64,000 nt of DNA from Arthrobacter echini (GCF_004803505.1 NZ_SSWH01000009.1:1-64000); one strand, 5' to 3'; shown: positions 7,802 through 16,487, counted from the first letter of the stretch. Notes: generated by a model not told the origin, from the sequence alone. Numbers and translations are program-made.

Positions 7802-8384
7802 GCCCGTGACCTCCTCAGAGAACAGGCGACAAGCAATCCCCATCAGCTTCACCTCCCTCGACGCCGTCGGGCATGACCGCGAATCCCTGATCGACTTCAT
7901 GACGCGTAACGAGTTCCCCTTCCACGGGAAACCCCAGCCCGCCCGAGAAGACATCGAGAACGCCATCAGCGAGGGCGCGTACCAGGACGAGGACCATCAG
8001 TCCTTCTGGATCGACCATGACGAGATCGGACGTGTCGGCTTTTTCCGGCTCGAGGACCTCAGCGAACCCACTCCGGTCTTCGATCTGCGACTCGACGGCA
8101 CCTTCCGGGGGAAGGGGCTGGGCATGGAGATCCTGCAGGCCGCGACACGGCACGTCTTCACCTCGATGCCGCAGGTCGACCGGTTCGAAGGCCAGACCCG
8201 GGAGGACAACATCGCGATGCGCCGAACGTTCCTCAAGTGCGGCTGGGTCAAGGAAGCCCACTACCGGGAGGGCTGGCCCGTGGACGGCGGTACACCTCTC
8301 GCGTCCGTGGCCTACGCGATCCTGCGGCGAGACTGGGAAACAGGCCGGACGACGACGTTCGTCTGGGAGGATCTCGTTCTGTGA
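7779..8384 (+). CDS. GNAT-family N-acetyltransferase
   Basis: About 201 residues of the RimJ/RimL type. The acetyl-CoA loop is visible as LDGTFRGKGLGMEILQ, and the C-terminal DNIAMRRTFLKCGW motif is typical of the family. The start is uncertain: an ATG at 7779 overlaps the upstream gene, and a GTG at 7806 lies just after its stop. Neither has a strong ribosome binding site. The substrate is unknown. It probably forms an operon with the SdpI-like gene. Confidence 0.8.
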   Translation: MIEPESIEPVTSSENRRQAIPISFTSLDAVGHDRESLIDFMTRNEFPFHGKPQPAREDIENAISEGAYQDEDHQSFWIDHDEIGRVGFFRLEDLSEPTPVFDLRLDGTFRGKGLGMEILQAATRHVFTSMPQVDRFEGQTREDNIAMRRTFLKCGWVKEAHYREGWPVDGGTPLASVAYAILRRDWETGRTTTFVWEDLVL

Positions 8385-8441
8385 CCGAACATCCCCGAGC
8401 GCCTGAAAGATCCGCGATGGAGGCCGTGTTTGGATGAGGCC

Positions 8442-9494
8442 ATGACGAATGCTCCCCCGATGCGGTCCCTGTCGAAGCTCACCGACGGCGACTGCGTGGC
8501 GATCCTGTCGCCGTCGTTCGCTGCCCCTGGCTTCGCCCCTGCTGTCCGTGAGCAGGCGATGAACCGTTTCTCGACGGCGACCGGCCTGGACCCCGTGGAG
8601 TTCCCGACCACCCGCCAGCTCGGCGCGAGTCCCCAGGATCGCGCCAGGGACATCAACGCCGCGTTCGCCGACCCGAGTATCCGGGCGATCCTCGCGACGG
8701 TCGGGGGCGACGACCAGGTGACCGTGATCCCTCACCTCGACGCCGAGCTTGCGCGCGACGACCCGAAGATCTTCCTCGGCTACAGCGACAACACGAATCT
8801 GCTCAATTGGCTGTGGACCAACGGCATCCCGGGCTTCTACGGTGGCTCCAGTCAGGTGCACCTGGGCCCCGGACCACACCTCGACGACGTCCACCGTGCC
8901 TCTCTTCGAGCTGCCCTCCTGACAGGGGAGGACCTCGAGATCAGCGATCCCGGAGAATCGGAGGACTTCGGTCGGGACTGGCTCGACCCGCGGGCCCTGA
9001 CCGAGTTCGGCGACCGCGACAAGACGGAAGCGTGGGTCTGGGCCGGCCCGCGACGAGAGGTGAAAGGCCGCACCTGGGGCGGCTGCCTCGAAGTGATCGA
9101 CCAGCTGGCCATGGCCCACCGCATGCCCTCGGCCTGCGATCTCGAGGGCGCGATCCTGCTGCTCGAGACGAGCGAGGAGCTCCCGCCCGCGAGCGCCGTC
9201 AAGCGCTGGGTGCGATCCCTGGGAGAGGCAGGCATTCTCGGCGCCGTTGCCGGAGTGATCGTCGCCAGACCACCCACCAGCAGCTTCTCGTGGCGTCCGG
9301 ACTCCGACGAGCGCGCCGCCCTGAGGGAACAGCAACGGGACGTCGTTCTTTCGCAGCTGGGTCAGTACAATCCGGACGCGGTGGTCTGCGTCGGCGTTCC
9401 CTTCGGGCACACGCGTCCGCAGTGGATCCTGCCCTACGGCGGCGGGATCACGCTGGACGGTGCGAGCCGGACCATCACCGCGCACTACAGCTGA
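8442..9494 (+). CDS. S66-family LD-carboxypeptidase / MccF-like peptidase
   Basis: The protein has 350 residues. S66 serine peptidases cleave LD-peptide bonds in peptidoglycan peptides, or the microcin C warhead in MccF. The nucleophile serine sits in LGYSDNTNL. The supporting Glu is in LLLETSEELP and the His in GVPFGHTRPQW, completing a Ser-Glu-His triad. The ATG at 8442 is preferred over a TTG at 8430. There is no signal peptide, so the enzyme is cytoplasmic, consistent with murein-peptide recycling or detoxification. Confidence 0.85.
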   Translation: MTNAPPMRSLSKLTDGDCVAILSPSFAAPGFAPAVREQAMNRFSTATGLDPVEFPTTRQLGASPQDRARDINAAFADPSIRAILATVGGDDQVTVIPHLDAELARDDPKIFLGYSDNTNLLNWLWTNGIPGFYGGSSQVHLGPGPHLDDVHRASLRAALLTGEDLEISDPGESEDFGRDWLDPRALTEFGDRDKTEAWVWAGPRREVKGRTWGGCLEVIDQLAMAHRMPSACDLEGAILLLETSEELPPASAVKRWVRSLGEAGILGAVAGVIVARPPTSSFSWRPDSDERAALREQQRDVVLSQLGQYNPDAVVCVGVPFGHTRPQWILPYGGGITLDGASRTITAHYS

Positions 9495-9523
9495 GGCGGC
9501 GCTGCCTACGGCGGCAGCAGAGG

Positions 9524-10093
9524 TCATGGGCCTACGTTGACCTCGAGGATCAGCCGCCTCTCCTCCTCGGTGAGGGTGGATGCGGCCAGAATCTCCTGTA
9601 GCACCGCGGACTTGCCTGCGATGTAGCGGTCGATGGTCATGCCCGGTTCTCGTGCGAGGTGCTGCTTGACGGCTCCGTAGCGGTCATGGAGATCGGACCG
9701 CGCACGCAGGACGTCGCGGACGGCCAGATGATTGCGAAGATGCAGCGTGTCGGCGACGCAGAGATACACGCTCCGGGAGGGCCGTTCATCCGGTGCGGTG
9801 AGGGCTTCGCGATCGGCCAGGCCGAGGTCGCCGCAGTGGACGTACCCGCCGAGCTCGAGCGCCCTGATGGCATTCGCGATGTGACGGCGCTGCACGACGA
9901 CGTCGACGTCGAGGAGCGGCTTTGCCGGTAACCCCGCGACCGACGTCGAGCCGACATGCTCGATCGCGTCCACCGGCACACCGGCCAGGATCGCGGCCAG
10001 CTCTCCAGCGACCACCTCGAACTGGCGGGCCCACTCCGGAGAGTGAGCGACAACCCGGATGCCGCTGCTGTACCGGTCGTTCACGCGGATCAC
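9524..10093 (-). CDS. GrpB-family nucleotidyltransferase-fold protein
   Basis: The protein has 189 residues and begins IRVVAHSPEWARQFE, typical of the GrpB/UPF0157 family. HVGSTSVAGLPAKPLLDVDV is the nucleotidyltransferase-like GS-x-DxD region. Some GrpB-domain proteins are fused to dephospho-CoA kinase in actinobacteria, but the function of the free form is unknown. Translation probably starts at the GTG at 10093 or the GTG at 10084. Confidence 0.8.
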   Translation of the reverse strand: MIRVNDRYSSGIRVVAHSPEWARQFEVVAGELAAILAGVPVDAIEHVGSTSVAGLPAKPLLDVDVVVQRRHIANAIRALELGGYVHCGDLGLADREALTAPDERPSRSVYLCVADTLHLRNHLAVRDVLRARSDLHDRYGAVKQHLAREPGMTIDRYIAGKSAVLQEILAASTLTEEERRLILEVNVGP

Positions 10094-10138
10094 ACTACCG
10101 ACGTCGTCGATGTCTGCGGCGAGGACCAGCAGGCTGCG

Positions 10139-10468
10139 TCAGGGCTCGAGCAGTCCCGACGGGAATGCGATTTCCTGCAGGGCTACCAGGTGATTCCGCC
10201 ACGCCCGCTCCCCCTCCTTCGTGAGTTTCAGCCACGTGCGGGGGCGCTTACCGATATAGCCTTTCCGGATTTTGACGTAACCCACCGATTCGAGCGCGGT
10301 GGCCTGCTTGCTGAGGACGGAGTCGGACACCTGGAGATGGTCACGCAAGGTTGCGAAATCGATCTCCTCCGCCTGAGCCAGAGCCGCCGTGAGGGAGAAG
10401 CGCACAGGATGACCCAGGGCATCGTCGAGCTGGCGTCGCGGATGGTCGGGGGTCGCCAAAGCGTTCAT
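10139..10468 (-). CDS. Winged-helix transcriptional regulator
   Basis: The protein has 109 residues. Its core, HPVRFSLTAALAQAEEIDFA then VSDSVLSKQATALESVGYV, is a winged helix of the MarR/ArsR-like 'HTH_27' type, with a basic wing (RKGYIGKRPRTWLKLT). It likely senses by partner or effector unknown. Its ATG overlaps the stop of the upstream membrane-protein gene (ATGA), so the two are coupled. Such pairs usually have the regulator controlling the membrane gene. Confidence 0.8.
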   Translation of the reverse strand: MNALATPDHPRRQLDDALGHPVRFSLTAALAQAEEIDFATLRDHLQVSDSVLSKQATALESVGYVKIRKGYIGKRPRTWLKLTKEGERAWRNHLVALQEIAFPSGLLEP

Positions 10469-10902
10469 CGAGTTGCCTCGTACCAAGCGCACGACGTCGT
10501 CGAGACCGTCAGCGACGCGGCCACGACGCCCGCGAACCAGAGCTCTCCAGGGAAGACGAATCCGGACAGTAGCATCCCGGCCATCCAGAGCGCGCCCCAG
10601 AGCCCCATGTAGATACCCCAGCGAAGTCCGAAGCCTCGCTTGCTGGTTCGGGTGAAGAACAGCACCGTGCCGAAGAGGATCAGCAACCACACCCCCATGA
10701 GGATTGCAGGCAGGGTCGGGGAAGCATCGGCAGCGAGCCGTGCATAGGTGAAGGTGAGAATGCCCATTGAGGAAAGAGCACCCAGGCCCAGCAGGAAACT
10801 GATAGCGGGCCAGCTTGCGCCGGACCGCACGCTGCTTCCGACTCGACTGGCTTGGTCAAGCAGAGCTTGGGCCTGTGCGGCATCGGGCGAGCCCGGGGTC
10901 AT
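10465..10902 (-). CDS. Four-helix membrane protein coupled to a regulator
   Basis: About 145 residues from the ATG at 10902, with four hydrophobic segments (about 32-53, 63-83, 97-117 and 119-138). GGAGG lies 14 bases upstream, rather far, so the start is only probable. It is cotranscribed with the winged-helix regulator at 10139-10468. No functional family was recognised; a role in sensing or in modulating the regulator is inference. Confidence 0.65.
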   Translation of the reverse strand: MTPGSPDAAQAQALLDQASRVGSSVRSGASWPAISFLLGLGALSSMGILTFTYARLAADASPTLPAILMGVWLLILFGTVLFFTRTSKRGFGLRWGIYMGLWGALWMAGMLLSGFVFPGELWFAGVVAASLTVSTTSCAWYEATR

Positions 10903-11022
10903 GGTATTCGTCGTGTCCTCCTGAAAGCGGATTGCGTGGTTACACTCTCGCAAGTGATTTCCAGTCTGGCAAGTACTTTCGGCAGACACTTGATCTCCGA
11001 GGAAGCGGTGTTCAGCGAAGGA

Positions 11023-11625
11023 TCACGGCAGGAGCAGCGACACGGCGAAGACCAGGCAGCCGACGGCGTGACCCGCGAGGACCTGCTCCGGAGTGTGGGC
11101 TTTGAGCCTCACCCGGGACCACCCGACCGCGGAGGCCAGGAGCAGGGCAAGGGCCGGCCCGAGCGCCGGGACGGGCGCGAGCAGCGCCAGTGCGATGTAG
11201 GCAGCCACGGCTGAGTGCACGGAGAGCTTCCACACCAGATTCGCCAGCAAACAAAGGACCAGACCGATGAAGATTGCGCCCATAGCACCGAACAGCTCAG
11301 CGGGCGCCTGCAGGAACATCAACAGGAGCACCCCGATGCCGAGCGAGAGTGCGGCGAACGCCATCACGGGGGCACGATCCTCGCGCACGCTGATGTGGTG
11401 ATCCGTGACAGCACCTCGATGCTTCAGCCACAGGAGCAGTGCGAAGGGCAGACCCACGGTGAAAACTGCTGCCGTAATCGACTGCAGCCAGGTCACCCCG
11501 GGAGTGAGCAGGGGCTGCGCCAGCAGGAAGACACCGACGAGAAGCGTCGGGGCCAACCCCTCCGTGATGATCAGTGCCAGCGACCGGCTGAGACGGCCGC
11601 TTGCGGGCGAGGCGGTTTCCGGCAT
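11023..11625 (-). CDS. PAP2-superfamily membrane phosphatase
   Basis: The protein has 200 residues and five or six membrane segments. The three PAP2 signatures are seen in weakened form: SVREDRAP, KLSVHSA and SRVRLKAHTPEQVLAGHAVG. The last contains the Arg and His of the catalytic motif. Family members remove phosphate from lipid phosphates such as undecaprenyl pyrophosphate or phosphatidic acid. The actual substrate is unknown. Confidence 0.75.
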   Translation of the reverse strand: MPETASPASGRLSRSLALIITEGLAPTLLVGVFLLAQPLLTPGVTWLQSITAAVFTVGLPFALLLWLKHRGAVTDHHISVREDRAPVMAFAALSLGIGVLLLMFLQAPAELFGAMGAIFIGLVLCLLANLVWKLSVHSAVAAYIALALLAPVPALGPALALLLASAVGWSRVRLKAHTPEQVLAGHAVGCLVFAVSLLLP

Positions 11626-11678
11626 CGACCGATCCTATGCGCAGACCCTCACGAAGACCTCGATGAGCCGAGCGGCAT

Positions 11679-12068
11679 CTATGAGGTCAGTGAAATTCGC
11701 TGGGACACCCAGACTGCAGCGACTTGATTCAGATACTCGTCGTGACAGGCCTGCATCGCCCCCTCAGAAGCCGCATGCGGGCCGTCATAGGAGGAGCTGA
11801 AGCCCAGTTGATTGCCATCCTGCTCAACACCACCGACGCCGAACCCCTTGTCCTGGAGGCAGTCTCTCGTGGCATCGACCGCATTCCGGTACTCCGCTTC
11901 ACTCACGACCAGGTCGTCCAGGACGGCCCGCTGATAGTCGCTCTTAGTGTCTCGCATGTCGCGTTTCTCGACTTCGGAAAAGGACGGCGCACATCCGGTC
12001 GATACGACAACGGCACAACCGAGCAGTACAACTCGTGCTGCATTTCTCGGCGGATTCTGCCTACCCAT
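11679..12068 (-). CDS. Predicted lipoprotein
   Basis: The protein has 129 residues, with a signal peptide and lipobox VSTGC (Cys at 26) for lipid anchoring outside the membrane. GGAGG lies about eight bases before the ATG at 12068. The mature part has two or three further Cys residues (RDCLQDKG, MQACHDEY) that could form a disulphide. The family is unknown. A small membrane protein gene ends 20 bases upstream, so the two may be one transcript. Confidence 0.75.
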   Translation of the reverse strand: MGRQNPPRNAARVVLLGCAVVVSTGCAPSFSEVEKRDMRDTKSDYQRAVLDDLVVSEAEYRNAVDATRDCLQDKGFGVGGVEQDGNQLGFSSSYDGPHAASEGAMQACHDEYLNQVAAVWVSQRISLTS

Positions 12069-12088
12069 CGCTGACGACCTCCTACGGC

Positions 12089-12268
12089 CTACTCCCCAGG
12101 GCCAGGGCCGTAACGCCCGGCTGCTTCGGCGTAGTAGGACCGCATCCCGTGCTTCACGCCGAACCGGACGACCACGTATAGCACCAGGGCCCCGATGACC
12201 AAAGGGATGATCCACACCAGGAAAACGATGCCGAACGAGAATCCATCCAGTGCCACGATTGCCCCCAT
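12089..12268 (-). CDS. 59-aa single-pass membrane protein
   Basis: An ATG at 12268 opens a 59-codon frame that ends in TAG at 12091-12089. It has one long membrane segment (FGIVFLVWIIPLVIGALVLY) followed by VRFGVKHGMRSYY and a Gly/Pro tail. Composition and codon third positions look genuinely coding. A GTG at 12256 is an alternative start. It sits directly upstream of the lipoprotein gene and is probably cotranscribed. The function is unknown. Confidence 0.65.
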   Translation of the reverse strand: MGAIVALDGFSFGIVFLVWIIPLVIGALVLYVVVRFGVKHGMRSYYAEAAGRYGPGPGE

Positions 12269-12342
12269 CTCATACCGGTTCGTTGAAGCTCAGCCTAGCC
12301 CGACCTCTGACCGAGCTCCAGGATTGCAGGCCGGCGCGCTAT

Positions 12343-12380
12343 ACTACACAAGAGACATTGCGCAATACTTCTTGTGTAGT
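12343..12380. promoter_or_regulatory. Nested palindromic operator of the ArsR-type regulator
   Basis: ACTACACAAGA at 12343-12353 is perfectly inverted at 12370-12380. The 10-bp palindrome ATTGCGCAAT lies exactly at the shared centre (12357-12366). It ends 11 bases before the regulator start codon and overlaps a TATACT -10-like box at 12340-12345. This fits autorepression of the regulator-exporter operon. Confidence 0.75.
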
Positions 12381-12391
12381 AGGTTAATTCG

Positions 12392-12964
12392 ATGGAACCG
12401 CAACGGAATCTGCACGACGCCGCCCACCTCCGCGTTCTCGCTCATCCCACCCGGCTCCGTCTGCTGGGGTTGCTCCGGCGTCTCGGCCCCCAGACTGCGG
12501 CGAGCCTCGCCGAGCACGTCGACGAGGCTCCCGGCACCCTGAGCTATCACCTGTCGAAACTCGCCGCAGCGGAGCTGATCGAGCAGGATCCGCGCCCCGA
12601 CAGTGACCGGCGCGAACGCTGGTGGCGGGCGAGCCAGGAGCAGACGGTGTGGGACGACGCCGACTTCGCCAGTGACCCGGAGAAATTCAGGGTCGCGAAG
12701 GACTACTACCGCATCCTGGGCCAGCACTACGCCCGCCAGTACGAGGCGTACGTGGAGTCCATGCCCCAGCTGGACCGCGTGTGGGTCGACGGCGCCGTCG
12801 GCAGCGACCGTCGACTCCGCCTCACCGCGGAGCAACTACACGAACTCCGCGACGACTTCCATGCACTCGAGGAGAAGTGGGCGGGTATCAGCGCCGACCA
12901 CTCGGCCGGCGATGGTGCGGAGGAGATCTTCCTCCTCATGCAGGCGTATCGCAGCGCCACATGA
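12392..12964 (+). CDS. ArsR/HTH_20-type transcriptional regulator
   Basis: The protein has 190 residues. The N-terminal winged helix is clear (LRVLAHPTRLRLLGLLRRLG, then AGTLSYHLSKLAAAELI-like sequence at about 46-64). A longer helical domain follows that could bind a ligand or dimerise. No metal-binding Cys cluster is seen, so it is not a metal sensor of the SmtB type. Its stop overlaps the exporter start (ATGA), and a nested palindrome lies just upstream. It most likely represses this operon until a compound exported by the MFS protein is bound. Confidence 0.85.
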   Translation: MEPQRNLHDAAHLRVLAHPTRLRLLGLLRRLGPQTAASLAEHVDEAPGTLSYHLSKLAAAELIEQDPRPDSDRRERWWRASQEQTVWDDADFASDPEKFRVAKDYYRILGQHYARQYEAYVESMPQLDRVWVDGAVGSDRRLRLTAEQLHELRDDFHALEEKWAGISADHSAGDGAEEIFLLMQAYRSAT

Positions 12965-14250
12965 GCACTCCCGGACGGGCGCGCCTCTCCCTCACAGCAC
13001 TGCTGATGGCCCATACCCTCTCGCGCACCGGGAACGTCGTCACCCTCTTCGCCATCCCCTTCCTCGTCCTCGAAACCGGCGGTGGGGCGATCCAGGTCGG
13101 TATCGCAGCAGCCGCCACTACCGCCCCCGTGGTCCTCGGTGCGCCGTTGGGCGGCGTTCTGGTGGACCGCATCGGATACCTGCGCTCGTCGGTCGGCTCC
13201 GACGTCGTGAGCGGGATGACGATCGCTCTGATCCCCGTTCTCGCTGCTCTGATCGGTCTGCCGTTCCCGGCACTGCTCGCGCTCGTGTTCCTCAGCGGGC
13301 TCCTCGACACACCCGGGGAGACAGCGCGCCGCGTCCTGCTGCCGGATCTCTTCACCAAAGCACGGATTCCACTGGAGCGTTCCGTCGGCTTCCTCGACGG
13401 CGCCACCCGCGCCGCGACCCTCATCGGGGCGCCGCTGGCAGCACTCCTCGTAGCATCGCTCGGAGCTTTCCCCGCGCTTCTGGTCACCGCTGGAGCATTC
13501 GCACTCTCCGCCCTTGTTGCAGGTGTCCTCATCCGTCCGGCGGCGCCGTCACCATCGACCGACGCCGTCGCCGATGCGATCCCGGGCGGTTATTGGGTTG
13601 ATCTGCGCGATGGGCTGCGCTTCGTCAGAAGCGATCGCCTGCTCCGACCACTGATCCTCCTGGTCCTGGTGACGAACACGCTCAACGCCGCGCGGGGCGG
13701 CACGCTGCTGCCCCTCTATGCCAGCCAGGAACTTGCCGGGCCGGCGTCCCTCGGCGTCCTTGCCGGCTCGTTCGGCGGTGCAGCGCTCATCGGCTCGATC
13801 GTCTTCGGTTTCATTGCCCACAGACTTCCCCGCCGCGTCCCGTTCGTCATCTGCTACACCCTTATTACCGGTTCATCGCTCGGTCCGGCACTGGGTCTGG
13901 ATACCCCCTGGCTGGTCGGGGTGTTCATCCTGTCCGGTCTGGCGGCCGGAGCCATCAACCCGATCATCGGCGCCGTCGAGCTCGAGCGCATTCCACCGCA
14001 CCTGCGCGCTCGGGTCCTGGGGCTGATCACCGCCGGAGCCTGGGCCGGAATGCCCCTCGGAGGTCTCCTGGGCGGATTCGCTGCGAACTCCTTCGGCCTG
14101 ACGGCCACCTTCACGGCCGCCTTCGTCATCTACCTCGCCGTGACGCTGACTCCGCTGCGCGGCGGGCCGTGGAAGCTGATGGAACGCACGGATGCGCCGG
14201 GCAACCGAACGGAGAGAGAAAGCCCCGGACAGGATCAGTCGGTCTTGTAG
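12961..14250 (+). CDS. MFS efflux transporter
   Basis: The protein has 429 residues and about twelve membrane segments, of the major facilitator superfamily (MFS_3 / enterobactin-exporter-like type). The loop between helices 2 and 3 reads GGVLVDRIGYLRS, the classical G-x-x-x-D-R-x-G-R-like motif A. It is translationally coupled to the ArsR-type regulator (ATGA). That pairing suggests inducible export of a drug or metabolite; the substrate cannot be read from sequence. Its end overlaps the convergent lipoprotein gene by 16 bases. Confidence 0.85.
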   Translation: MSTPGRARLSLTALLMAHTLSRTGNVVTLFAIPFLVLETGGGAIQVGIAAAATTAPVVLGAPLGGVLVDRIGYLRSSVGSDVVSGMTIALIPVLAALIGLPFPALLALVFLSGLLDTPGETARRVLLPDLFTKARIPLERSVGFLDGATRAATLIGAPLAALLVASLGAFPALLVTAGAFALSALVAGVLIRPAAPSPSTDAVADAIPGGYWVDLRDGLRFVRSDRLLRPLILLVLVTNTLNAARGGTLLPLYASQELAGPASLGVLAGSFGGAALIGSIVFGFIAHRLPRRVPFVICYTLITGSSLGPALGLDTPWLVGVFILSGLAAGAINPIIGAVELERIPPHLRARVLGLITAGAWAGMPLGGLLGGFAANSFGLTATFTAAFVIYLAVTLTPLRGGPWKLMERTDAPGNRTERESPGQDQSVL

Positions 14251-14663
14251 AAGATTCTCACCTGATAGGTGGCGTCCGGATCACTCGTGGTCACCTCGGT
14301 CGATTCCTGACCTGCCGAAAGAGGCAGCGACCAGATGGTGGTGGCTCCGGGAGCCTCCTCGTTGACGCCGTCGTCGCACAGGGCTTCCCCGCCGCCTTCC
14401 ACACCGAAGGTGCCCGGGCTGAGGCACATCAGCGTGATCGAGATAGTAGTGGCGCCCTCCGGTGCAGGGCCGAGATCGAACGTGGTGGTCCCCGTATAGG
14501 TGCCCGTCACCGGGTCAGCTGCGACGGATGTACCCGCCGACGACGGCGTGGCAGGAGTGGGTTCTCCCCCGGGCTCCGGCTCGTTCTGCGCCGTACAGCC
14601 CGAGAGGAGCGCTGCCAAGAGCAGGGTCACCGCTGGAACGCCCACCCGCATCCGTCGTGTCAT
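14235..14663 (-). CDS. Predicted lipoprotein
   Basis: The protein has 142 residues. It has a signal peptide and lipobox LLSGC with Cys at 23, then a Pro/Ser/Thr/Glu-rich spacer (about 25-50), then a beta-rich domain (TGTYTGTTTFDLGPAPEG). That domain contains two Cys residues (LMCLSPG, ALCDDG) likely to form a disulphide outside the cell. The family is unknown. It is convergent with, and overlaps, the exporter gene. Confidence 0.75.
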   Translation of the reverse strand: MTRRMRVGVPAVTLLLAALLSGCTAQNEPEPGGEPTPATPSSAGTSVAADPVTGTYTGTTTFDLGPAPEGATTISITLMCLSPGTFGVEGGGEALCDDGVNEEAPGATTIWSLPLSAGQESTEVTTSDPDATYQVRIFYKTD

Positions 14664-14750
14664 GGGTCAGAAAGTACCAACAGAGCCGCAGAACTCCTCG
14701 AACAGCAGTACATCGTTATCAGGATGTGTTGTCCGAAGGGACGAGAAGCT

Positions 14751-15284
14751 TCACCCGACGATGCTGGCGGCGTCGAGGTCTGGTGCCGGGTCGGTGCGAA
14801 GACGTGCGTGGGTCTCGACGTCGAACCGTTGGCTGCCGTAGCGCAGCTTCCCGCGCTCGATCCCCTCGGGAACGAAGCCGGCCCGCGTGGCGACCCTGCA
14901 CGACGCCGGATTGTTCACCCGGTGCCCCAGTTCGAGCCGGAAGAGGCCGTCGTCGAAGGCCCAGCCGGCAGCAGCACCGAGAGCCCGCGCTGCATAGCCG
15001 TTGCCGCGGGCTGCGGAGACGAGCCAGTAATAGGCCCAGGCCGTGCCGTGATCGCGTTCGACGTTCGACAGGCCGACATTGCCCACGACGGCGCCGTCGA
15101 CGTTCAGTGCCCAGGTCCGGCGGGATGGCAGTGCGGCAAGATGCCCGGCAACGTATTTCTGGGCGTCTTCGACGGAGGCGAGCTCGGTCCCCGCGAACTG
15201 CGTGGCCAGATCCGGATTCTCCCGGTACGCCGACAGGAGGGCCGGGGCGTCGTCGGGCGTCCACGGGCGGAGTTCGAGGGTCAT
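14751..15284 (-). CDS. GNAT-family N-acetyltransferase
   Basis: The protein has 177 residues from the ATG at 15284 and is of RimJ/RimL type (acetyltransf_3). It begins LELRPWTPDDAPALL. The acetyl-CoA-binding stretch is YYWLVSAARGNGYAARAL, and the family C-terminal motif is RVNNPASCRVATRAGFVPEG. The substrate is unknown. It is divergent from the next acetyltransferase gene at 15355. Confidence 0.85.
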   Translation of the reverse strand: MTLELRPWTPDDAPALLSAYRENPDLATQFAGTELASVEDAQKYVAGHLAALPSRRTWALNVDGAVVGNVGLSNVERDHGTAWAYYWLVSAARGNGYAARALGAAAGWAFDDGLFRLELGHRVNNPASCRVATRAGFVPEGIERGKLRYGSQRFDVETHARLRTDPAPDLDAASIVG

Positions 15285-15354
15285 GGCCCCTATCGTGCCG
15301 CACTGCTCCCGCCGTCGGCACGGCGAACCGGCTTGCACATGGCACTCTGGGATC

Positions 15355-15879
15355 GTGCCCCATCGCCTCCGTCCTGTCACCGTTCGAGACGCTGCGGAGC
15401 TGGCGGAGTTGCTCCGGCGGCACCGCGAGTTCCTGGCCCCGTGGGAGCCGCTGCGCGAGGAAAGCTATTTCACCGTCGCGGGGCAACGCGCCGACATCGC
15501 TGCAGTGCTGGTGCGCTACGAGCGCGGGGACGCGGTTCCACTGGTAATCCTCGACGACGGGACGATCGCGGGCAGGCTGACCCTCAACGGCGTCGTCCGT
15601 GGGCCCTTCCAGTCGTGCAGCATGGGCTACTGGCTCGCGGAGGACCGGACCGGCCGGGGACTCGCGACGCAGGCCGTGCAGGCAGCCGTCTCGCTGGCGT
15701 TCTCGGAGCTCGGCCTCCACCGCGTCCAGGCCGAGACGCTGACGAGCAACGCTGCCTCCCGCCGGGTTCTCGCCAAAGCCGGTTTCCAGGAGTACGGGCT
15801 GGCGCCGCGATATCTGAAGATCGCCGGCGTCTGGCAGGATCATGTGATGTACCAGAGGCTCAACGAGCAATCCGGCTAG
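15355..15879 (+). CDS. GNAT-family N-acetyltransferase
   Basis: The protein has 174 residues from a GTG at 15355 and is RimJ-like. LRPVTVRDAAELAELLRRH opens the protein, GYWLAEDRTGRGLATQAV is the acetyl-CoA loop, and NAASRRVLAKAGFQEYG is the C-terminal motif. RimJ/RimL enzymes acetylate ribosomal protein N-termini, but many paralogues act on other amines. Two further GNAT genes flank it, one divergent and one 44 bases downstream. Confidence 0.85.
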   Translation: MPHRLRPVTVRDAAELAELLRRHREFLAPWEPLREESYFTVAGQRADIAAVLVRYERGDAVPLVILDDGTIAGRLTLNGVVRGPFQSCSMGYWLAEDRTGRGLATQAVQAAVSLAFSELGLHRVQAETLTSNAASRRVLAKAGFQEYGLAPRYLKIAGVWQDHVMYQRLNEQSG

Positions 15880-15922
15880 GAACGTCCTCGTCCGCTCGCC
15901 CACCTGCTGGCATGATCTGTCC

Positions 15923-16483
15923 ATGGCGTTTCCCGTACCCCTCCCGGACGAACTGCGTCGCGGCTCACTGCTGTTGCGGGCGCTGCAGGATGAGGACTGG
16001 CACCTGGAGCAGGACCTGAGCCGCGTGCCCGACGTACCGCAGTGGACGTACTACCAGACAGACCTCGACGAGGCCGGTGCGCGCCGCCGGATCCACCGGA
16101 CGAAGGAGCACCGCCGGCAGGGGCTCGGCTGCCGGTATGCGGTGGTGGTGGACGACGCGGTCCTGGGGACGGCCGGCGTCGTCTGGGTCGAGGGCGGCGA
16201 GCCGGAGATCTTCTACGCATTCAAACCCAGCGGTCGCGGCCGCGGCGCTGCGACGGAAGCAGTACGCCTCCTGACGCAGTGGCTGTCCGACAACGGGGTC
16301 CCCACCGTGGCGCTGGAGACCCTCGCCGGGAACACAGCGAGTGAACGCGTCGCCCAGCGGGCGGGTTTCAGACATGCCGGTTCCCGGCCCGACACGCACC
16401 GGGACCAGCCGGTGCACGTGAACCGGTGGGTTCGCGATGCACGCGAGCAGGCAGAGGGTCCGCCCGGGACAGCGATAGCCTGA
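15923..16483 (+). CDS. GNAT-family N-acetyltransferase
   Basis: The protein has 186 residues. It is the third acetyltransferase gene in a row and is divergent in sequence from its neighbours. It starts PLPDELRRGSLLLRAL. The acetyl-CoA loop is KPSGRGRGAATEAVRLL and the C-terminal motif is GNTASERVAQRAGFRHAG. It ends five bases before rlmH and is probably cotranscribed with it. The substrate is unknown. Confidence 0.85.
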   Translation: MAFPVPLPDELRRGSLLLRALQDEDWHLEQDLSRVPDVPQWTYYQTDLDEAGARRRIHRTKEHRRQGLGCRYAVVVDDAVLGTAGVVWVEGGEPEIFYAFKPSGRGRGAATEAVRLLTQWLSDNGVPTVALETLAGNTASERVAQRAGFRHAGSRPDTHRDQPVHVNRWVRDAREQAEGPPGTAIA

Positions 16484-16487
16484 GCCC

